From assembly GCF_000024845.1 (NCBI RefSeq), contig NC_013501.1, positions 2,026,874 through 2,090,873 of the forward strand: a DNA stretch of 64,000 nt, read 5' to 3'. How positions within the stretch are numbered: the first letter of the stretch is position 1; each line of letters begins with the position of its first letter. The position numbers and the translations under genes were made by a program. The notes under the pieces were generated by a model. That model saw only the letters and a program-made list of their open reading frames with translations, searched no databases and was not told the origin of the DNA. Source of the stretch: Rhodothermus marinus DSM 4252 (GTDB taxonomy: Bacteria > Bacteroidota > Rhodothermia > Rhodothermales > Rhodothermaceae). Below, piece after piece: positions 19,573 to 29,673 of the stretch.

Positions 19573-20607
19573 TTAAAAAGCCAGCTGAAGCCCAATGCGA
19601 TGTACATTATCAAAGATGCCAAATGAAGTGTAGGCATAATCTACACCGATCTTAAAGCTGCGGGAGCCTACCCGCAAGCCGCCTCCCAGATTAATTCCTT
19701 GTTCATCGGTAGGATTCACATAGCCTGCCCGAAGGTAGAGCAGCTGCATAAAGGAGTACTCCAGCCCTACCTTTATCTGCTCTGGGTAGTCGCGCGGGCG
19801 CACCGCCTCCACGTTGAGCCAGAGGGCATGGTCGTTACTGGCCGGCGCCATCAGATCCATCAGGTTATAGGTAACGCCTATCTGAAAAGAAAGGGGAAGT
19901 TCAAAGCTCTCTTCCACATAGGTCAGCTCCCGCGAGAAATTGCGGACGCTCATGGCAAAGGTCAGGCTCTGGAGTGCCGTCCGGTAGAGCACGCCGAAGT
20001 CCACGGCGATGGTCGACTTGGCGTAGCTTTCCGTGCGGCCGTTCAGCCCGACCTGCGCCGAGCCCAGATCCTGGCGGGCAAGGCGCGCGTGACCGCCCAC
20101 CGCGAAGCGGTCGGTGATGGCCCGCGCATAGCCAATGCCGATGGCCAGCGCACTGGGACTGTAGGTCCCCTGCTCTTCGTAGCCCTGTTCGTTGTTGGCA
20201 AAGATGGTCTTGATGACCTCGGGATAGCTGACGGCCACCACGCTCAAGCCGATTACTCCATACTGGCCATCGGCCGGCCGATAGGCCAGGCTGGCGTAGC
20301 TGTAGTCCGTGTTGTTAATCCACTGCGTCTGTCCGAACGCAACGTGGAAGGCTCGGTCGAAGTAGGCCATACCGGCCGGGTTGTAAAAGAGCGAAAGTGA
20401 AGCGTTGTCGTCGCGGGCCGTGAGCGCATCGCCCATGGCGGCCGCCCGCGGATCGAGCGACACACTGAGGAACTTGAAGCCGGTCTGGGCCAGCTTTTTG
20501 GTCTCGATCTCCGTTACGGGACCGATATCCTGGGCGTAGAGCCGTCCGACCAGGAGCAAGCATCCGGCCAGCAGTACGCCCATCTTTGTATATAGCAGTC
20601 GTTTCAT
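19573..20607 (-). CDS. PorV/PorQ-family outer-membrane beta-barrel protein (copy B)
   Basis: The 344-residue product has a signal peptide (ending LYAQ), the LDPRAAAMGDALTA and LFYNPAGMAYF family motifs and a terminal Phe (IGLQLAF). It is collinear with the protein at 3180-4232; both share TYSPTALAVGFGYARA/TYSPSALAIGIGYARA-type segments. The 5' two-thirds of the gene is GC-rich like copy A, while the 3' third is less so, a possible mosaic. It is the last gene of the copy B receptor unit and is closed by the strong terminator. Confidence 0.82.
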   Translation of the reverse strand: MKRLLYTKMGVLLAGCLLLVGRLYAQDIGPVTEIETKKLAQTGFKFLSVSLDPRAAAMGDALTARDDNASLSLFYNPAGMAYFDRAFHVAFGQTQWINNTDYSYASLAYRPADGQYGVIGLSVVAVSYPEVIKTIFANNEQGYEEQGTYSPSALAIGIGYARAITDRFAVGGHARLARQDLGSAQVGLNGRTESYAKSTIAVDFGVLYRTALQSLTFAMSVRNFSRELTYVEESFELPLSFQIGVTYNLMDLMAPASNDHALWLNVEAVRPRDYPEQIKVGLEYSFMQLLYLRAGYVNPTDEQGINLGGGLRVGSRSFKIGVDYAYTSFGIFDNVHRIGLQLAF

Positions 20608-20647
20608 CGTCTCTCTCCGGGTTGTTACCTGTTCGCGAATTTCCTGG

Positions 20648-22852
20648 TCAGCGAATGATCACGATCGTCCGAGTAGTCTGCTTGCCCGTTTCCTTGTCCG
20701 TGATCACAGCGTAGTAGATCCCACTGGCCACCACCTGACGGGACGAAGTGGTCAGATTCCAGAATTCGTCACCACTTCCGTCCGTGTGCTCAATCACCGT
20801 CACAAGTTCACCCAGCTCTGTGTAAATCCGAATCGTGGCCTGTGGTGGCAGCCCGTAGAAGGCAATTTTATCCTGAACATCCGGGAAGCGCACGCCCAGA
20901 TCGGCCTCCAACACATAGGGGTTGGGGACAACCCGTACGTCATCCAACGAAGCTCCGGGCGGCCGCCGGAGTACGGCCGGCAGATAGGTCTGTGTCCAGT
21001 ACCGATTGCTCTTCAAGCCATTGCTGCCGACCGCCTGAATGTAGTAGAAGTAGTTGACTCCACGGGTCACTTCGGTATCAATATAGGAACGGGCATTCCC
21101 TGGCAGTTCGGCAATCTTCTTATAGACAGTGGAGCTATCTGGCAGGGGGATGCCAAAGTAATAGTTCTGCGCCCGCCAGATTTCCCACCCTGCCGGATCC
21201 GGCTCACCTGCATAGGTTTCCCACTCCAGGGTAATCTGATCCGTGCCGGAGCTTACCACAAATCGCCGCGGCGGCTTCGGAGCCTGCGGGACCTGCATCC
21301 CATTATTCCAGACCTCGAGGATCTGGTCAAAGCGTTTGAAGAGCGAGTCGCGGGCGGTCATGACCCAGTCGTTCTTGGTCCTGCCAATACAGCCCGGATC
21401 GCCCTGATTGCAGGAGGTGTTGGTTGTGGGATTCCAGTAGAATAGCAGGTTATTCGCCACTTCTTGTCCCTGCAGACGAACCTGCTGCTTATACCAGCGC
21501 CCCAGGGCATAGGCCAGCTTATCATTCAGCCCGGCAATCGCTTCAGCAACCACAATCCGCACATCCTCACCTGGCCCTAGCGTATAGGGTCCAAAGCTCT
21601 GCACGTATCCATACCCTCCTTCACTGGGTTGCGGTGGGGCTGTCTGCCGCGCAAAATCACCATCTGGCTGAATACGCCAGGCATGCGGCGGCTTCTCATC
21701 GCTATAGCGAGCCGACCCTGTCCCATTCTTGAACCCATCTTCTAGCCAGTCCCGCTCGAACTGCATCTGATTAATATCATTGTGATCATTCCGGCTGGTC
21801 AGGTCGGCATCGTCTGAGTCCAGGATGTCCATCATGCTCGGCTGCGCTCTATCGTGCGATTCGTCACTTGCCGAGCGGTCGGCATGAACCGTCAGCGTGC
21901 CGAACATAGCGGCTGCTCCTAGGCGTCCTGTCGTATCGCCGCCGATGTGCGCGATCCAGGGCTGGAGCTCAAACCACATGGGATTACCAATGGTATTAAA
22001 GTTGGTCTGATCCGGCACATGCCCCAGCCAGGAGAACTGCGCGGCATGATCTTGCCAGAAGTCGTAGCCTTGCGCAAACTGCTCGCTAAACTGCTCACCT
22101 GGCATATCAGCCCAGTCCGGCACCAGGGCGTCATTCATGGTGTACTTCCCCCACGCAGCACCTCCCGCTGAGTTATCCCAGGCCCCAGCCGGCGCATTGG
22201 CTTTGTTGCGGTAGAAGAAGGTGAAATAAACGTCCTCCAGCGTCTGATTAGGCAGTTCTATGTCCTCATCTTCATCCACATTGCCTGTATTCGTGAACAC
22301 ATACTCAATAATGTGATAATCCTGATGCTGCTCATTGCTAAACTGATAAACCCGCCGACGCACTTCTATTCCCATTGCCGTATGGGCTATGTTCTCCACC
22401 ATCGCATCGGCAGGAATATCCGGGTTAATTTCATCCGGAACAGCAGGCTTGTCAAAAGAGGTTAGCCCGTCGACGATAATCTCTGGCGCATCAAACTTAT
22501 ATACCAGCTTGATCACATCCTGAAAATATTCCCCTAACCCATTAAACCGAGGGCCAATATGCTCAATGCGCACCGGGAAGGTCTGGCCATCTGGAGACTG
22601 CCAGTTTTTTGCACTGATCCACAGGCCCCGCCAGTGTCCCCAGTATGCTCCAATCATATGGCCAGGCCATATATAGGTCCCCTCTCCTGTCATCGCTTCT
22701 GGTTCAGCGCCGCCGCCCAGATAAGGCGATTGTAACCGTCCTATAGCCAGCCATCGCGTGCTCCACTGAGCCTTGGCAGGCGCGCTCATCAGTAACATTA
22801 GCAGGAGGCTAATGCCAACGCTCCACCTGCTGACCGCTTTTTGCTTATACAT
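20648..22852 (-). CDS. Exported protein with FnIII and FlgD/type-IX-like C-terminal domain (copy B)
   Basis: The 734-residue product begins with a signal peptide (start MYKQKAV; an ATG four codons upstream at 22864 is the alternative). It aligns throughout with the 4321-6591 protein: WSTRWLAIGRLQ near the N-terminus, NTGNVDEDEDIELPNQTLED, the FnIII-like stretch FVVSSGTDQITLEWETY, and a C-terminal domain containing VVPNPYV, IRIYTELGELV, DEFWNLTTSSRQVVASGIYY and ending TIVIIR. The FlgD/T9SS-like C-terminus predicts transport to or across the outer membrane. Codon use is much less GC-rich than in copy A. Confidence 0.76.
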   Translation of the reverse strand: MYKQKAVSRWSVGISLLLMLLMSAPAKAQWSTRWLAIGRLQSPYLGGGAEPEAMTGEGTYIWPGHMIGAYWGHWRGLWISAKNWQSPDGQTFPVRIEHIGPRFNGLGEYFQDVIKLVYKFDAPEIIVDGLTSFDKPAVPDEINPDIPADAMVENIAHTAMGIEVRRRVYQFSNEQHQDYHIIEYVFTNTGNVDEDEDIELPNQTLEDVYFTFFYRNKANAPAGAWDNSAGGAAWGKYTMNDALVPDWADMPGEQFSEQFAQGYDFWQDHAAQFSWLGHVPDQTNFNTIGNPMWFELQPWIAHIGGDTTGRLGAAAMFGTLTVHADRSASDESHDRAQPSMMDILDSDDADLTSRNDHNDINQMQFERDWLEDGFKNGTGSARYSDEKPPHAWRIQPDGDFARQTAPPQPSEGGYGYVQSFGPYTLGPGEDVRIVVAEAIAGLNDKLAYALGRWYKQQVRLQGQEVANNLLFYWNPTTNTSCNQGDPGCIGRTKNDWVMTARDSLFKRFDQILEVWNNGMQVPQAPKPPRRFVVSSGTDQITLEWETYAGEPDPAGWEIWRAQNYYFGIPLPDSSTVYKKIAELPGNARSYIDTEVTRGVNYFYYIQAVGSNGLKSNRYWTQTYLPAVLRRPPGASLDDVRVVPNPYVLEADLGVRFPDVQDKIAFYGLPPQATIRIYTELGELVTVIEHTDGSGDEFWNLTTSSRQVVASGIYYAVITDKETGKQTTRTIVIIR

Positions 22853-22890
22853 GAAGGTACCCATATGCCTATGATCGTTTTTATTTTCAA

Positions 22891-25800
22891 TTAGAAGGAA
22901 ATTCGCAGCCCAAAGTATACACGGCGCGGATTGAAGAAGGTCAGATAATCCGCATTAGGCATGTCAATATAGGCCTTATTATCCAACACCTTCTTCACGA
23001 AGTCTGGGTCCGCTTCGACAAACTCACTTCCCGTGTAGCTGTAGTAGGTGCCATCCTGGTAGTATAGCGGGCGTGTGGGCTCATCCCCAACCGGTTGGCA
23101 CCCGGCAGGCGGACAGACTTCAATGGGCACAAATTCAACCCCAGGCTTCCGATAATCTCCCGGCTGATCGTTGCCAGGTATAAACTGATACGGAGGATTC
23201 TCCAGCCCTTCAAAGGTGTTAGCCGGAAGATGCAGGGACTTCATGTAATCCAGCAGATCATCTGCCCCGGTAAAGCCACTCATCCGATCCATGTATCGGA
23301 GATTAAGCACATTGGAGACATCCATGAAAAACTGCACTTCTCCGAACTTCATGTTAAAGGTCTTACTCAGACGGAGATCAAGATTGTAGTAGTCTTTCCA
23401 CTGCACATTCTGTTCGATACCTCGGATCGGACTCCCCCCGGCAACCAGCTGTTGTCCCGTCCAGGTAAGCACCTGCCCCGCACGCCAGGTCCCCAGCAGG
23501 CTCAGGCGCCACCCGGCCAGTGGCCGCATTCCGTTGTAGTTAGGACCATAGTCTTCGGGGGTGACCAGATCAATATTAACCCGTGCATACGGCTCAGGTA
23601 CAGGTTTGCTCTGATAATGGTCGGTGCTGGTCAACAGATAGTTCTGCTGTGCCACAAGGTTTTCGTAATTGTACTCAAAACCAAAATTCCCCCCTTTCCA
23701 GGCCATATAGGTGTAGTTAATAAAGCCCTGAATCCACCGCCCGCGATCTTTCGCCAGCGAGAGCTCAAACCCCCGCACATCTCCGTAATTCCAAGGGCGC
23801 GCTACCCAATAGTTTACTTCTCCATCAATGCTCTGGAAGTTGATGAAGCGCACCTGGTTGGATACGTCCCGGTAGTAACCGGCTAGGCGAAGCAGAAACA
23901 TGTCGAACAAGTTCTGCTCAAAGCCCAGCTCGTAGGCCACCGTTTTTTGCAGGGGTAGATTCGGGTTACCAATGCGCGCCACCGCTCCCGTATTAATCCG
24001 CTCTATCTCAAAGAGCGGTACCGGGTCGGGCATCTGCCGGAAATGCCCATAGTTGAAGTACAACTTACTATTGGCCGACACCGGGAAGGAGATGCCCAGC
24101 CGCGGGCTTAGCGTAAGCTGCTTGTCTACCGGCTCTTTAGACAGCACCTCATCGAGCTTATCGACTCCAAATACTGCCGTAAAGGCACGATCATAGGGCT
24201 CATACACATACCACTTGCCGCTTGGATTGAAGTAATCCAGCCGCACCCCCAGATTGGCGATCAACCCCTTAAATTCCAGCTTGCTCTGCAGGAAGGCCGC
24301 CCCCTGCTGCGGCTTACGATGCCAGCGATACGTGGGGTTGGCATGGTGTACAAAGAAGGGATCATACTCCCCGTAGTTCATCTGGTAGTCGCTCAGATGA
24401 AACTCGAAGCCTCCCTTTATTTGCAGATAGCGGTTCACCTGACTGGTCAACGAAGCATTGATCACCCACCGTGACACAGAAGAGGTGTCAAAAGCAGCCC
24501 CTCCGTGCCCGCCGATCCGAAGCCCGTTAGCACTCAGACCATCCTGCGCCCCCTTAGACTCATAGCCAAAGGGCGCCTCATTCAGACGAATGACGTTGGG
24601 GGCCTGGCAGGCCGGATCATCAATGGGAAGAATGGCAGGCTCCGGCGTCACACATACCACAGGATCCGGGTTGCGAGGCGGAATATGTCCGGTCAGATAA
24701 TCCGTCTGCACCCGCTGCAGCTGCACTTCATAAAAGGTGTTCGGCGTCAGCGCATGCGTAAACTTGGCGCCATAGAGCGCATAGTCAATATCCATTGGAT
24801 TAATGACCCAGTCGCCGTAGAGTGCGGCACGCGCTACGTGGCCTTCCACCCCATCATCGCCCAGAATTCTGTTCTCCAAATCATAGCGCCAATCCCAGGG
24901 ATAGGCTGGGGGATCCCCACTCAGCATGGTACTCGTTGCCCCCTGGTCAATTGCGATTGGCCGCACCAGCCCCTTCCGCTTGGACCAGAGTCCCACCAGC
25001 TCTAGCTTGGCACCAGCCGCAATATCAGAAACTAGCTTGGCCTGGGTGGTGTAGTCCCGATAAGTGCGGCGACGCTGGGGGATGATGTAAGCCGACTGCG
25101 TGCGGCGATGTGAAACCAGAAAGCGCAAATTCCCCAGTGAAGCCCCAATGGCCGGCACTGGCCCCGTAATTGTAGCGTCAATCTGATACTCTGGATCATC
25201 AATGCCGGTATTCTTCCGCGTCATCCACTCATAAGCCTTCTGCAACTGCGCTGCAGTCACATCATTAGAAGGATCGCTATCATTATTGGCTGGATAATCA
25301 TTGGCCGCCTCCTCCCATCCTTCAAATTTCGGATACTGGCGCTCCGTCCAATCGTCCCAGGCCGCTTCCGTGCCAATCATAGCTACTTCGGGATCAAAGT
25401 ACGGCCGCATCCAGAAGAAATCCCTGTCATTGGCATCGCCATTAAACGTCTTGGGTTGCGCCGGCGCATAGCGCAAAATGGCATCCACCGTATAGCGATT
25501 CGTCCGCGGTTCCTTCATCACTACGTTGATCAACCCTGACCGCACGTTGCCGTACTCGGCCGTAAAGCCACCCGTCTGCGCCTGCACCTCTTCAACAGCC
25601 GTGAAGCTCACACCGGTGAAAGGCGCGTTCGTACGCGGATCAGCCAGATTCATTCCATCAAGCAGAAAAGCCACCTGATTTCCTCCAAAACCACGCACGA
25701 CCAACCCCGGCTCAAAGCCTGGCTGCAAGCCAATCACCTGCACTACATCGGTAGCTACCGGGAGCGCTTCAATGACTGCCGCATCGATATTAGCAATACT

Positions 25801-26187
25801 GGCTGAAATATCCGGTTGCACGATCGGGCGCTCCGCCTGCACCACCACTTCCTCCAGCCCGATAGCCGTCGGACGCAACGCGAAGTTCACCTCTGTCGTC
25901 AGGCCAATATCTACCTGCACGTTCTCTACAACCTGGGGCACATAGCCCACAAAAGAGGCGCGAAGTGTGTAGGTGCCCGGACGGACGTTGATGATCGTAT
26001 AGTACCCGTCAATGTCCGTCGTAGCCCCAACCGTAGTTCCTTCAATCACGACATTCACCCCGGGCAATGGCTCCCCTGTCTCTGCATCCACCACCCGACC
26101 GGCAATCTTACCGGTCTGAGCCCATGCCCCGGTTGTCCCAAGAGCAGCCAGTAGCAGCATGCTCAGTATCCGTAGCGTGCGCTTCAT
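22891..26187 (-). CDS. TonB-dependent receptor with carboxypeptidase-D-like N-terminal domain (copy B)
   Basis: The 1098-residue product has a signal peptide ending AWAQ, the same CarboxypepD-like domain (DAETGEPLPGVNVVIEGT), a plug (LVVRGFGGNQVAFLLDGMNL, GGFTAEYGNVRSGLINVVMK) and a barrel ending YFGLRISF. It is a full-length paralogue of the 6654-9917 receptor. The start at 26187 gives a normal signal peptide; the frame is open to an ATG at 26244, which would add 19 polar residues. A consensus-like promoter lies upstream. The shared N-terminal and plug regions with more divergent barrels fit import of related but different ligands (inference). Confidence 0.9.
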   Translation of the reverse strand: MKRTLRILSMLLLAALGTTGAWAQTGKIAGRVVDAETGEPLPGVNVVIEGTTVGATTDIDGYYTIINVRPGTYTLRASFVGYVPQVVENVQVDIGLTTEVNFALRPTAIGLEEVVVQAERPIVQPDISASIANIDAAVIEALPVATDVVQVIGLQPGFEPGLVVRGFGGNQVAFLLDGMNLADPRTNAPFTGVSFTAVEEVQAQTGGFTAEYGNVRSGLINVVMKEPRTNRYTVDAILRYAPAQPKTFNGDANDRDFFWMRPYFDPEVAMIGTEAAWDDWTERQYPKFEGWEEAANDYPANNDSDPSNDVTAAQLQKAYEWMTRKNTGIDDPEYQIDATITGPVPAIGASLGNLRFLVSHRRTQSAYIIPQRRRTYRDYTTQAKLVSDIAAGAKLELVGLWSKRKGLVRPIAIDQGATSTMLSGDPPAYPWDWRYDLENRILGDDGVEGHVARAALYGDWVINPMDIDYALYGAKFTHALTPNTFYEVQLQRVQTDYLTGHIPPRNPDPVVCVTPEPAILPIDDPACQAPNVIRLNEAPFGYESKGAQDGLSANGLRIGGHGGAAFDTSSVSRWVINASLTSQVNRYLQIKGGFEFHLSDYQMNYGEYDPFFVHHANPTYRWHRKPQQGAAFLQSKLEFKGLIANLGVRLDYFNPSGKWYVYEPYDRAFTAVFGVDKLDEVLSKEPVDKQLTLSPRLGISFPVSANSKLYFNYGHFRQMPDPVPLFEIERINTGAVARIGNPNLPLQKTVAYELGFEQNLFDMFLLRLAGYYRDVSNQVRFINFQSIDGEVNYWVARPWNYGDVRGFELSLAKDRGRWIQGFINYTYMAWKGGNFGFEYNYENLVAQQNYLLTSTDHYQSKPVPEPYARVNIDLVTPEDYGPNYNGMRPLAGWRLSLLGTWRAGQVLTWTGQQLVAGGSPIRGIEQNVQWKDYYNLDLRLSKTFNMKFGEVQFFMDVSNVLNLRYMDRMSGFTGADDLLDYMKSLHLPANTFEGLENPPYQFIPGNDQPGDYRKPGVEFVPIEVCPPAGCQPVGDEPTRPLYYQDGTYYSYTGSEFVEADPDFVKKVLDNKAYIDMPNADYLTFFNPRRVYFGLRISF

Positions 26188-26266
26188 AGATGTTTTGGTG
26201 TTGGTTTTAGGATTAGTTTTAAGGCGAATAGACGGATTCATCATTCATCTTTAAATAAATCCGTCT

Positions 26267-26295
26267 TATTATAGCACACATCCACGCCTTCTTCA
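26267..26295 (-). promoter_or_regulatory. Promoter of the copy B receptor unit
   Basis: On the minus strand TTGAAG (26290-26295) and TATAAT (26267-26272) are separated by exactly 17 bp. The expected start of transcription near 26260 gives a 5' leader of about 70 nt to the ATG at 26187. This is a sigma70-type arrangement rather than the TTTG/TAnnTTTG type of Bacteroides. Confidence 0.65.
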
Positions 26296-26371
26296 AGGTA
26301 TTTTTTCATCCCTTTAACGGTAAAGTTTCATGAAACCGGTTCCAAGACAAAGGCTTGGGCACCTAAGAAGC

Positions 26372-29300
26372 TTAGTAGCGCAGCGCCAGCACTTGTACGG
26401 AGGTGTCGTTTCGAGCGGCCAACAACCATCGCTGCCCATCGGGGCGCTGTAGCCAGCTGAGGTGACGAACCTGGCCGCGTAGGATCAAGCCAGAAGCATC
26501 GGGACGTAAAGGCATGAACGTTCCCGTTTTCGTCTGTACCAGCACCGCGCCCGGCCCATGGCCGTAGTGCCCAAGCGCCGGATTGGCCTCGTCGAAGTTA
26601 CCGGCTGCAATGATATCAGGCCGCCCCTCTCCTGTCACATCGCTGATCTGCAACGCCCGCACCGGAAACCACTGCGCCGGTTCGGGCAGTGAGTGCAAAG
26701 TGAAATGTCCTTGTCCGTCGTTTTCAGCCCATACCGAAGCAAAGGTATAGGCCTGCCGAACTGTTGCCTGGCGCAGTGCTTCTTGGCCAAATAGCTCGTC
26801 CAGCGTCCGTGCTCCCCAGGACCGATAGCTCTCGAATTGCTGTCCCAACTCCGGAAAACGCCGCACCAGCAGGTCGATCGTTGCGACCGGATAAGCCTGT
26901 CGGTCCCAGTAGGCTACCAGCACAGGATCGGTCTGTCCATCTCGATCAAAATCATGTAGGTAGAGCATCACTGGCCGATCAGGAGTCGCCTGCAGCGACG
27001 CATTCAGCCCTAGGTTGCCGGCTACAAAGTCCAGATCGCCATCTTGGTCGAGATCGGCTGCCTGGACGCTGAACCACCAGCCCTCGGTGTTTTCCAGCGC
27101 GACAGGCATCAGACGACCGTCTGCGTCCTGGGAAAGCAGCGTTAGCGGCATCCATTCGCCTACCACAAGCAAATCCAGCCGCCCATCCCCATTAAAATCC
27201 TCCCACACCGCATCGGTCACCATGCCCACGCGGGCCAGTGCCGGCGCACGCGCCTCGGTAACGTCCGCAAACGTTCCGTCCCCCCGGTTTTCCAGCAGAA
27301 AACTGCGCGGCGCTTCGCCGTAGCGACGGGCCTCGACCCGCCCGCCCACAAACAGATCCGGGTCACCATCCCCGTCGTAATCGGCCACCCGCACGCAACA
27401 GCCGTTCACAAACAGATCCGGCAGCGCCTGCTCGTCACGGCGGAACTGCCCGCGGCCGTCGTTGCGGTAGAGCCGATCGCGCAGCGCCTCGGCCTGGCCC
27501 CACCACTCGTTGCCCGCGCTGACCACGTACAGGTCCAGATCGCCGTCGCCGTCCGCGTCGAAAAACGCCGCATCCACATCCTCGTAACGGCTTTCGGCCT
27601 CCCAGAGTGCTTCGTTGGTCGGCCGAAACGTCCCGTCCGGCTGCTGCACGAGCAACCGGGCCGACTGCCACTTGGCCCCGCCCAGAAACACGTCGTCCAG
27701 CCCGTCGCCGTTCACGTCGCCCACGGCCAGTGCTGGTCCCTCACGCGAGAGCCGGTGCGGTTGGAGCGGCTCGCGGGTAAAATCCACAAAGGCGTTCTCT
27801 TCGTGGCGATACGGCAATGCCTCGTACACTTCTTGGAAAAGCGGACGTGGCAGCGCCGGCGGATGATAACGCACCTGCGCCTCGGCCTGGCGGAACGTCA
27901 GCGTCTGATCGGCCGCCACGCTGCGGCGCACTTCATAACGACCGTCGGGCCATACCACCGTCACCGAATCCACCTGCGTGCGGGCCCCCAGCCCGAAGTG
28001 CAGCACGGGCTCGACCGACGAGAGCCAGCCACGTACGGGTTGCAGCTCTCGAAGCTGCAGGCTGTCGCCGTAGTGCACAGTCACCCGGGCGCCGATACCC
28101 CACCGGTTCATCCCCTCGCCTTCCAGCACGACGCGCAGGTAATGGGTCCTGTGGCGTTCACGCGTGTGGTTGCGATACACGGCCGCGGGGGCGTTGATCT
28201 CGCTGGTGACCAGATCCAGATCGCCGTCGCGGTCCAGGTCCACATACACGGCCCCGGTCGAAAAGCCCGGCCGCCCCAGCCCCCACGCCTGCGTTCGGTT
28301 CGTGAAGGTGCCGTCGCCGTTGTTGTGAAAAGCAAAGTTGGGCTGTGGCACCTGCGGCATATGGCGCAACAGGTCCTCCAGCAGCTCCGGCGTGATGCCG
28401 CGCGCCAGGGCCTCCTGGATTTCGGGCTGTCCGACGTAGCGGATGTAGTCCAGATCGTTCGGGCGGTGATAGATGCCGTTCGTAACGAAGAGGTCCTGGT
28501 AGCCGTCGTTGTCCAGGTCGGCCAGCAGCGCGGCCCAGCTCCAGTCGGTAGCGGCCACGCCGGCCCGAAAGGCCACGTCCACGAACTGCCAGGCGCCCAG
28601 ATTGCGCAGCAGCACGTTGTGGGGATACTGGGGATGATAGCCGAACTGCCGCTTGCGCTGAAATAGCTCGAACGACTCCGGTCCGTCGGCCGTTTTGAAA
28701 ACGATCGGATCGAAGGGCATCATGTCGAGCACGATCAGATCGGGCAGGCCGTCGTTGTCGACGTCGCCCGCATCCACCCCCATCGACGCCTTCGAAATGT
28801 AGGCCGTGGCCGTACGTAGCACGTCGGTGAAGGTGCCGTCGCCGTTGTTGCGGTAGATCCGATCGTCTTCATGGAAGTCGTTGGCCACGTACAGATCGGG
28901 CCAGCCGTCCTGATCCAGGTCGCTCACCACCACACCGAGTCCGTAGCCGATGAGGCCGTCCACGATCCCGGCCTCGGCCGTCACGTCCACAAAGCGCCCG
29001 TCGTCGTTGCGCAGCAGCCGGTCGCTGGCGTTGGGATCGAAACGATGGCGCAGCGGCTCGGCCGGGCCGAAACTCTCGTCGGTGTGCAGTGCCCGGTTCA
29101 GCAAATACAGGTCCAGATCGCCATCCCGATCATAGTCGAAAAACACGGCCTGCGTGCCGTAGGCGGCCATGTCCAGTCCGAATTCAGCCGCCGCTTCCCG
29201 AAAACGTGGGATGCCCGTCTCATCCGGCCCCTGGTTCAGAAAGAGCTGGTTGCGGCCGGTGCGATCCAGGTAGTTGCTGAAGGTGACCAGGTAGAGATCG

Positions 29301-29668
29301 AGCCAGCCGTTGCCGTCCACGTCGGCCACGGCCACGCCGGTGTTCCAGTTGCCCGAGCCGGCCACGCCAGCCGCGTCGGTGACGTCCTCAAAACGCCAGT
29401 CGCTCCGGTTCAGGAACAGGCGGTTCGGTCCCCGATTGGCGACAAAGTACAGGTCCGGCCACCCGTCGCCATTGAAGTCGCCCGCCGCCACGCCGGCCCC
29501 ATCATAGTAGTACATATAATTAATAATGTTAAAAGCCGTATCGACGGGCACCTCGTTGACGAAGGTGATGCCGGTCCTGTCAGGATCCATCCGCTCGAAC
29601 AGCGGCGGTTCGGCGGGCCGACAGGCGGACAGGCCGGCAAGGCCGAGCACCAACAGGAGTTTTCGCAT
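26372..29668 (-). CDS. Giant lipoprotein: FG-GAP propeller - ASPIC/UnbV - FG-GAP propeller
   Basis: The 1098-residue product has lipobox Leu-Ser-Ala-Cys (Cys16). Seven DxDxDG-type loops precede the ASPIC/UnbV domain at about 515-590 (VRGWLSSVEPVLHFGLG, VDSVTVVWPDG), and six more follow (DVNGDGLDD, DADGDGDLD, DYDGDGDPD, DFNGDGRLD, DLDQDGDLD, DFDRDGQTD). Two propellers flanking the UnbV domain are inferred. It follows its paralogue by 5 bp and lies downstream of susD. In the Sus context a surface glycan- or protein-binding role is possible, but no catalytic motif is seen. The 3' end of the gene (below about 27.1 kb) is less GC-rich than the rest. Confidence 0.85.
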   Translation of the reverse strand: MRKLLLVLGLAGLSACRPAEPPLFERMDPDRTGITFVNEVPVDTAFNIINYMYYYDGAGVAAGDFNGDGWPDLYFVANRGPNRLFLNRSDWRFEDVTDAAGVAGSGNWNTGVAVADVDGNGWLDLYLVTFSNYLDRTGRNQLFLNQGPDETGIPRFREAAAEFGLDMAAYGTQAVFFDYDRDGDLDLYLLNRALHTDESFGPAEPLRHRFDPNASDRLLRNDDGRFVDVTAEAGIVDGLIGYGLGVVVSDLDQDGWPDLYVANDFHEDDRIYRNNGDGTFTDVLRTATAYISKASMGVDAGDVDNDGLPDLIVLDMMPFDPIVFKTADGPESFELFQRKRQFGYHPQYPHNVLLRNLGAWQFVDVAFRAGVAATDWSWAALLADLDNDGYQDLFVTNGIYHRPNDLDYIRYVGQPEIQEALARGITPELLEDLLRHMPQVPQPNFAFHNNGDGTFTNRTQAWGLGRPGFSTGAVYVDLDRDGDLDLVTSEINAPAAVYRNHTRERHRTHYLRVVLEGEGMNRWGIGARVTVHYGDSLQLRELQPVRGWLSSVEPVLHFGLGARTQVDSVTVVWPDGRYEVRRSVAADQTLTFRQAEAQVRYHPPALPRPLFQEVYEALPYRHEENAFVDFTREPLQPHRLSREGPALAVGDVNGDGLDDVFLGGAKWQSARLLVQQPDGTFRPTNEALWEAESRYEDVDAAFFDADGDGDLDLYVVSAGNEWWGQAEALRDRLYRNDGRGQFRRDEQALPDLFVNGCCVRVADYDGDGDPDLFVGGRVEARRYGEAPRSFLLENRGDGTFADVTEARAPALARVGMVTDAVWEDFNGDGRLDLLVVGEWMPLTLLSQDADGRLMPVALENTEGWWFSVQAADLDQDGDLDFVAGNLGLNASLQATPDRPVMLYLHDFDRDGQTDPVLVAYWDRQAYPVATIDLLVRRFPELGQQFESYRSWGARTLDELFGQEALRQATVRQAYTFASVWAENDGQGHFTLHSLPEPAQWFPVRALQISDVTGEGRPDIIAAGNFDEANPALGHYGHGPGAVLVQTKTGTFMPLRPDASGLILRGQVRHLSWLQRPDGQRWLLAARNDTSVQVLALRY

Positions 29669-29673
29669 GGCGT

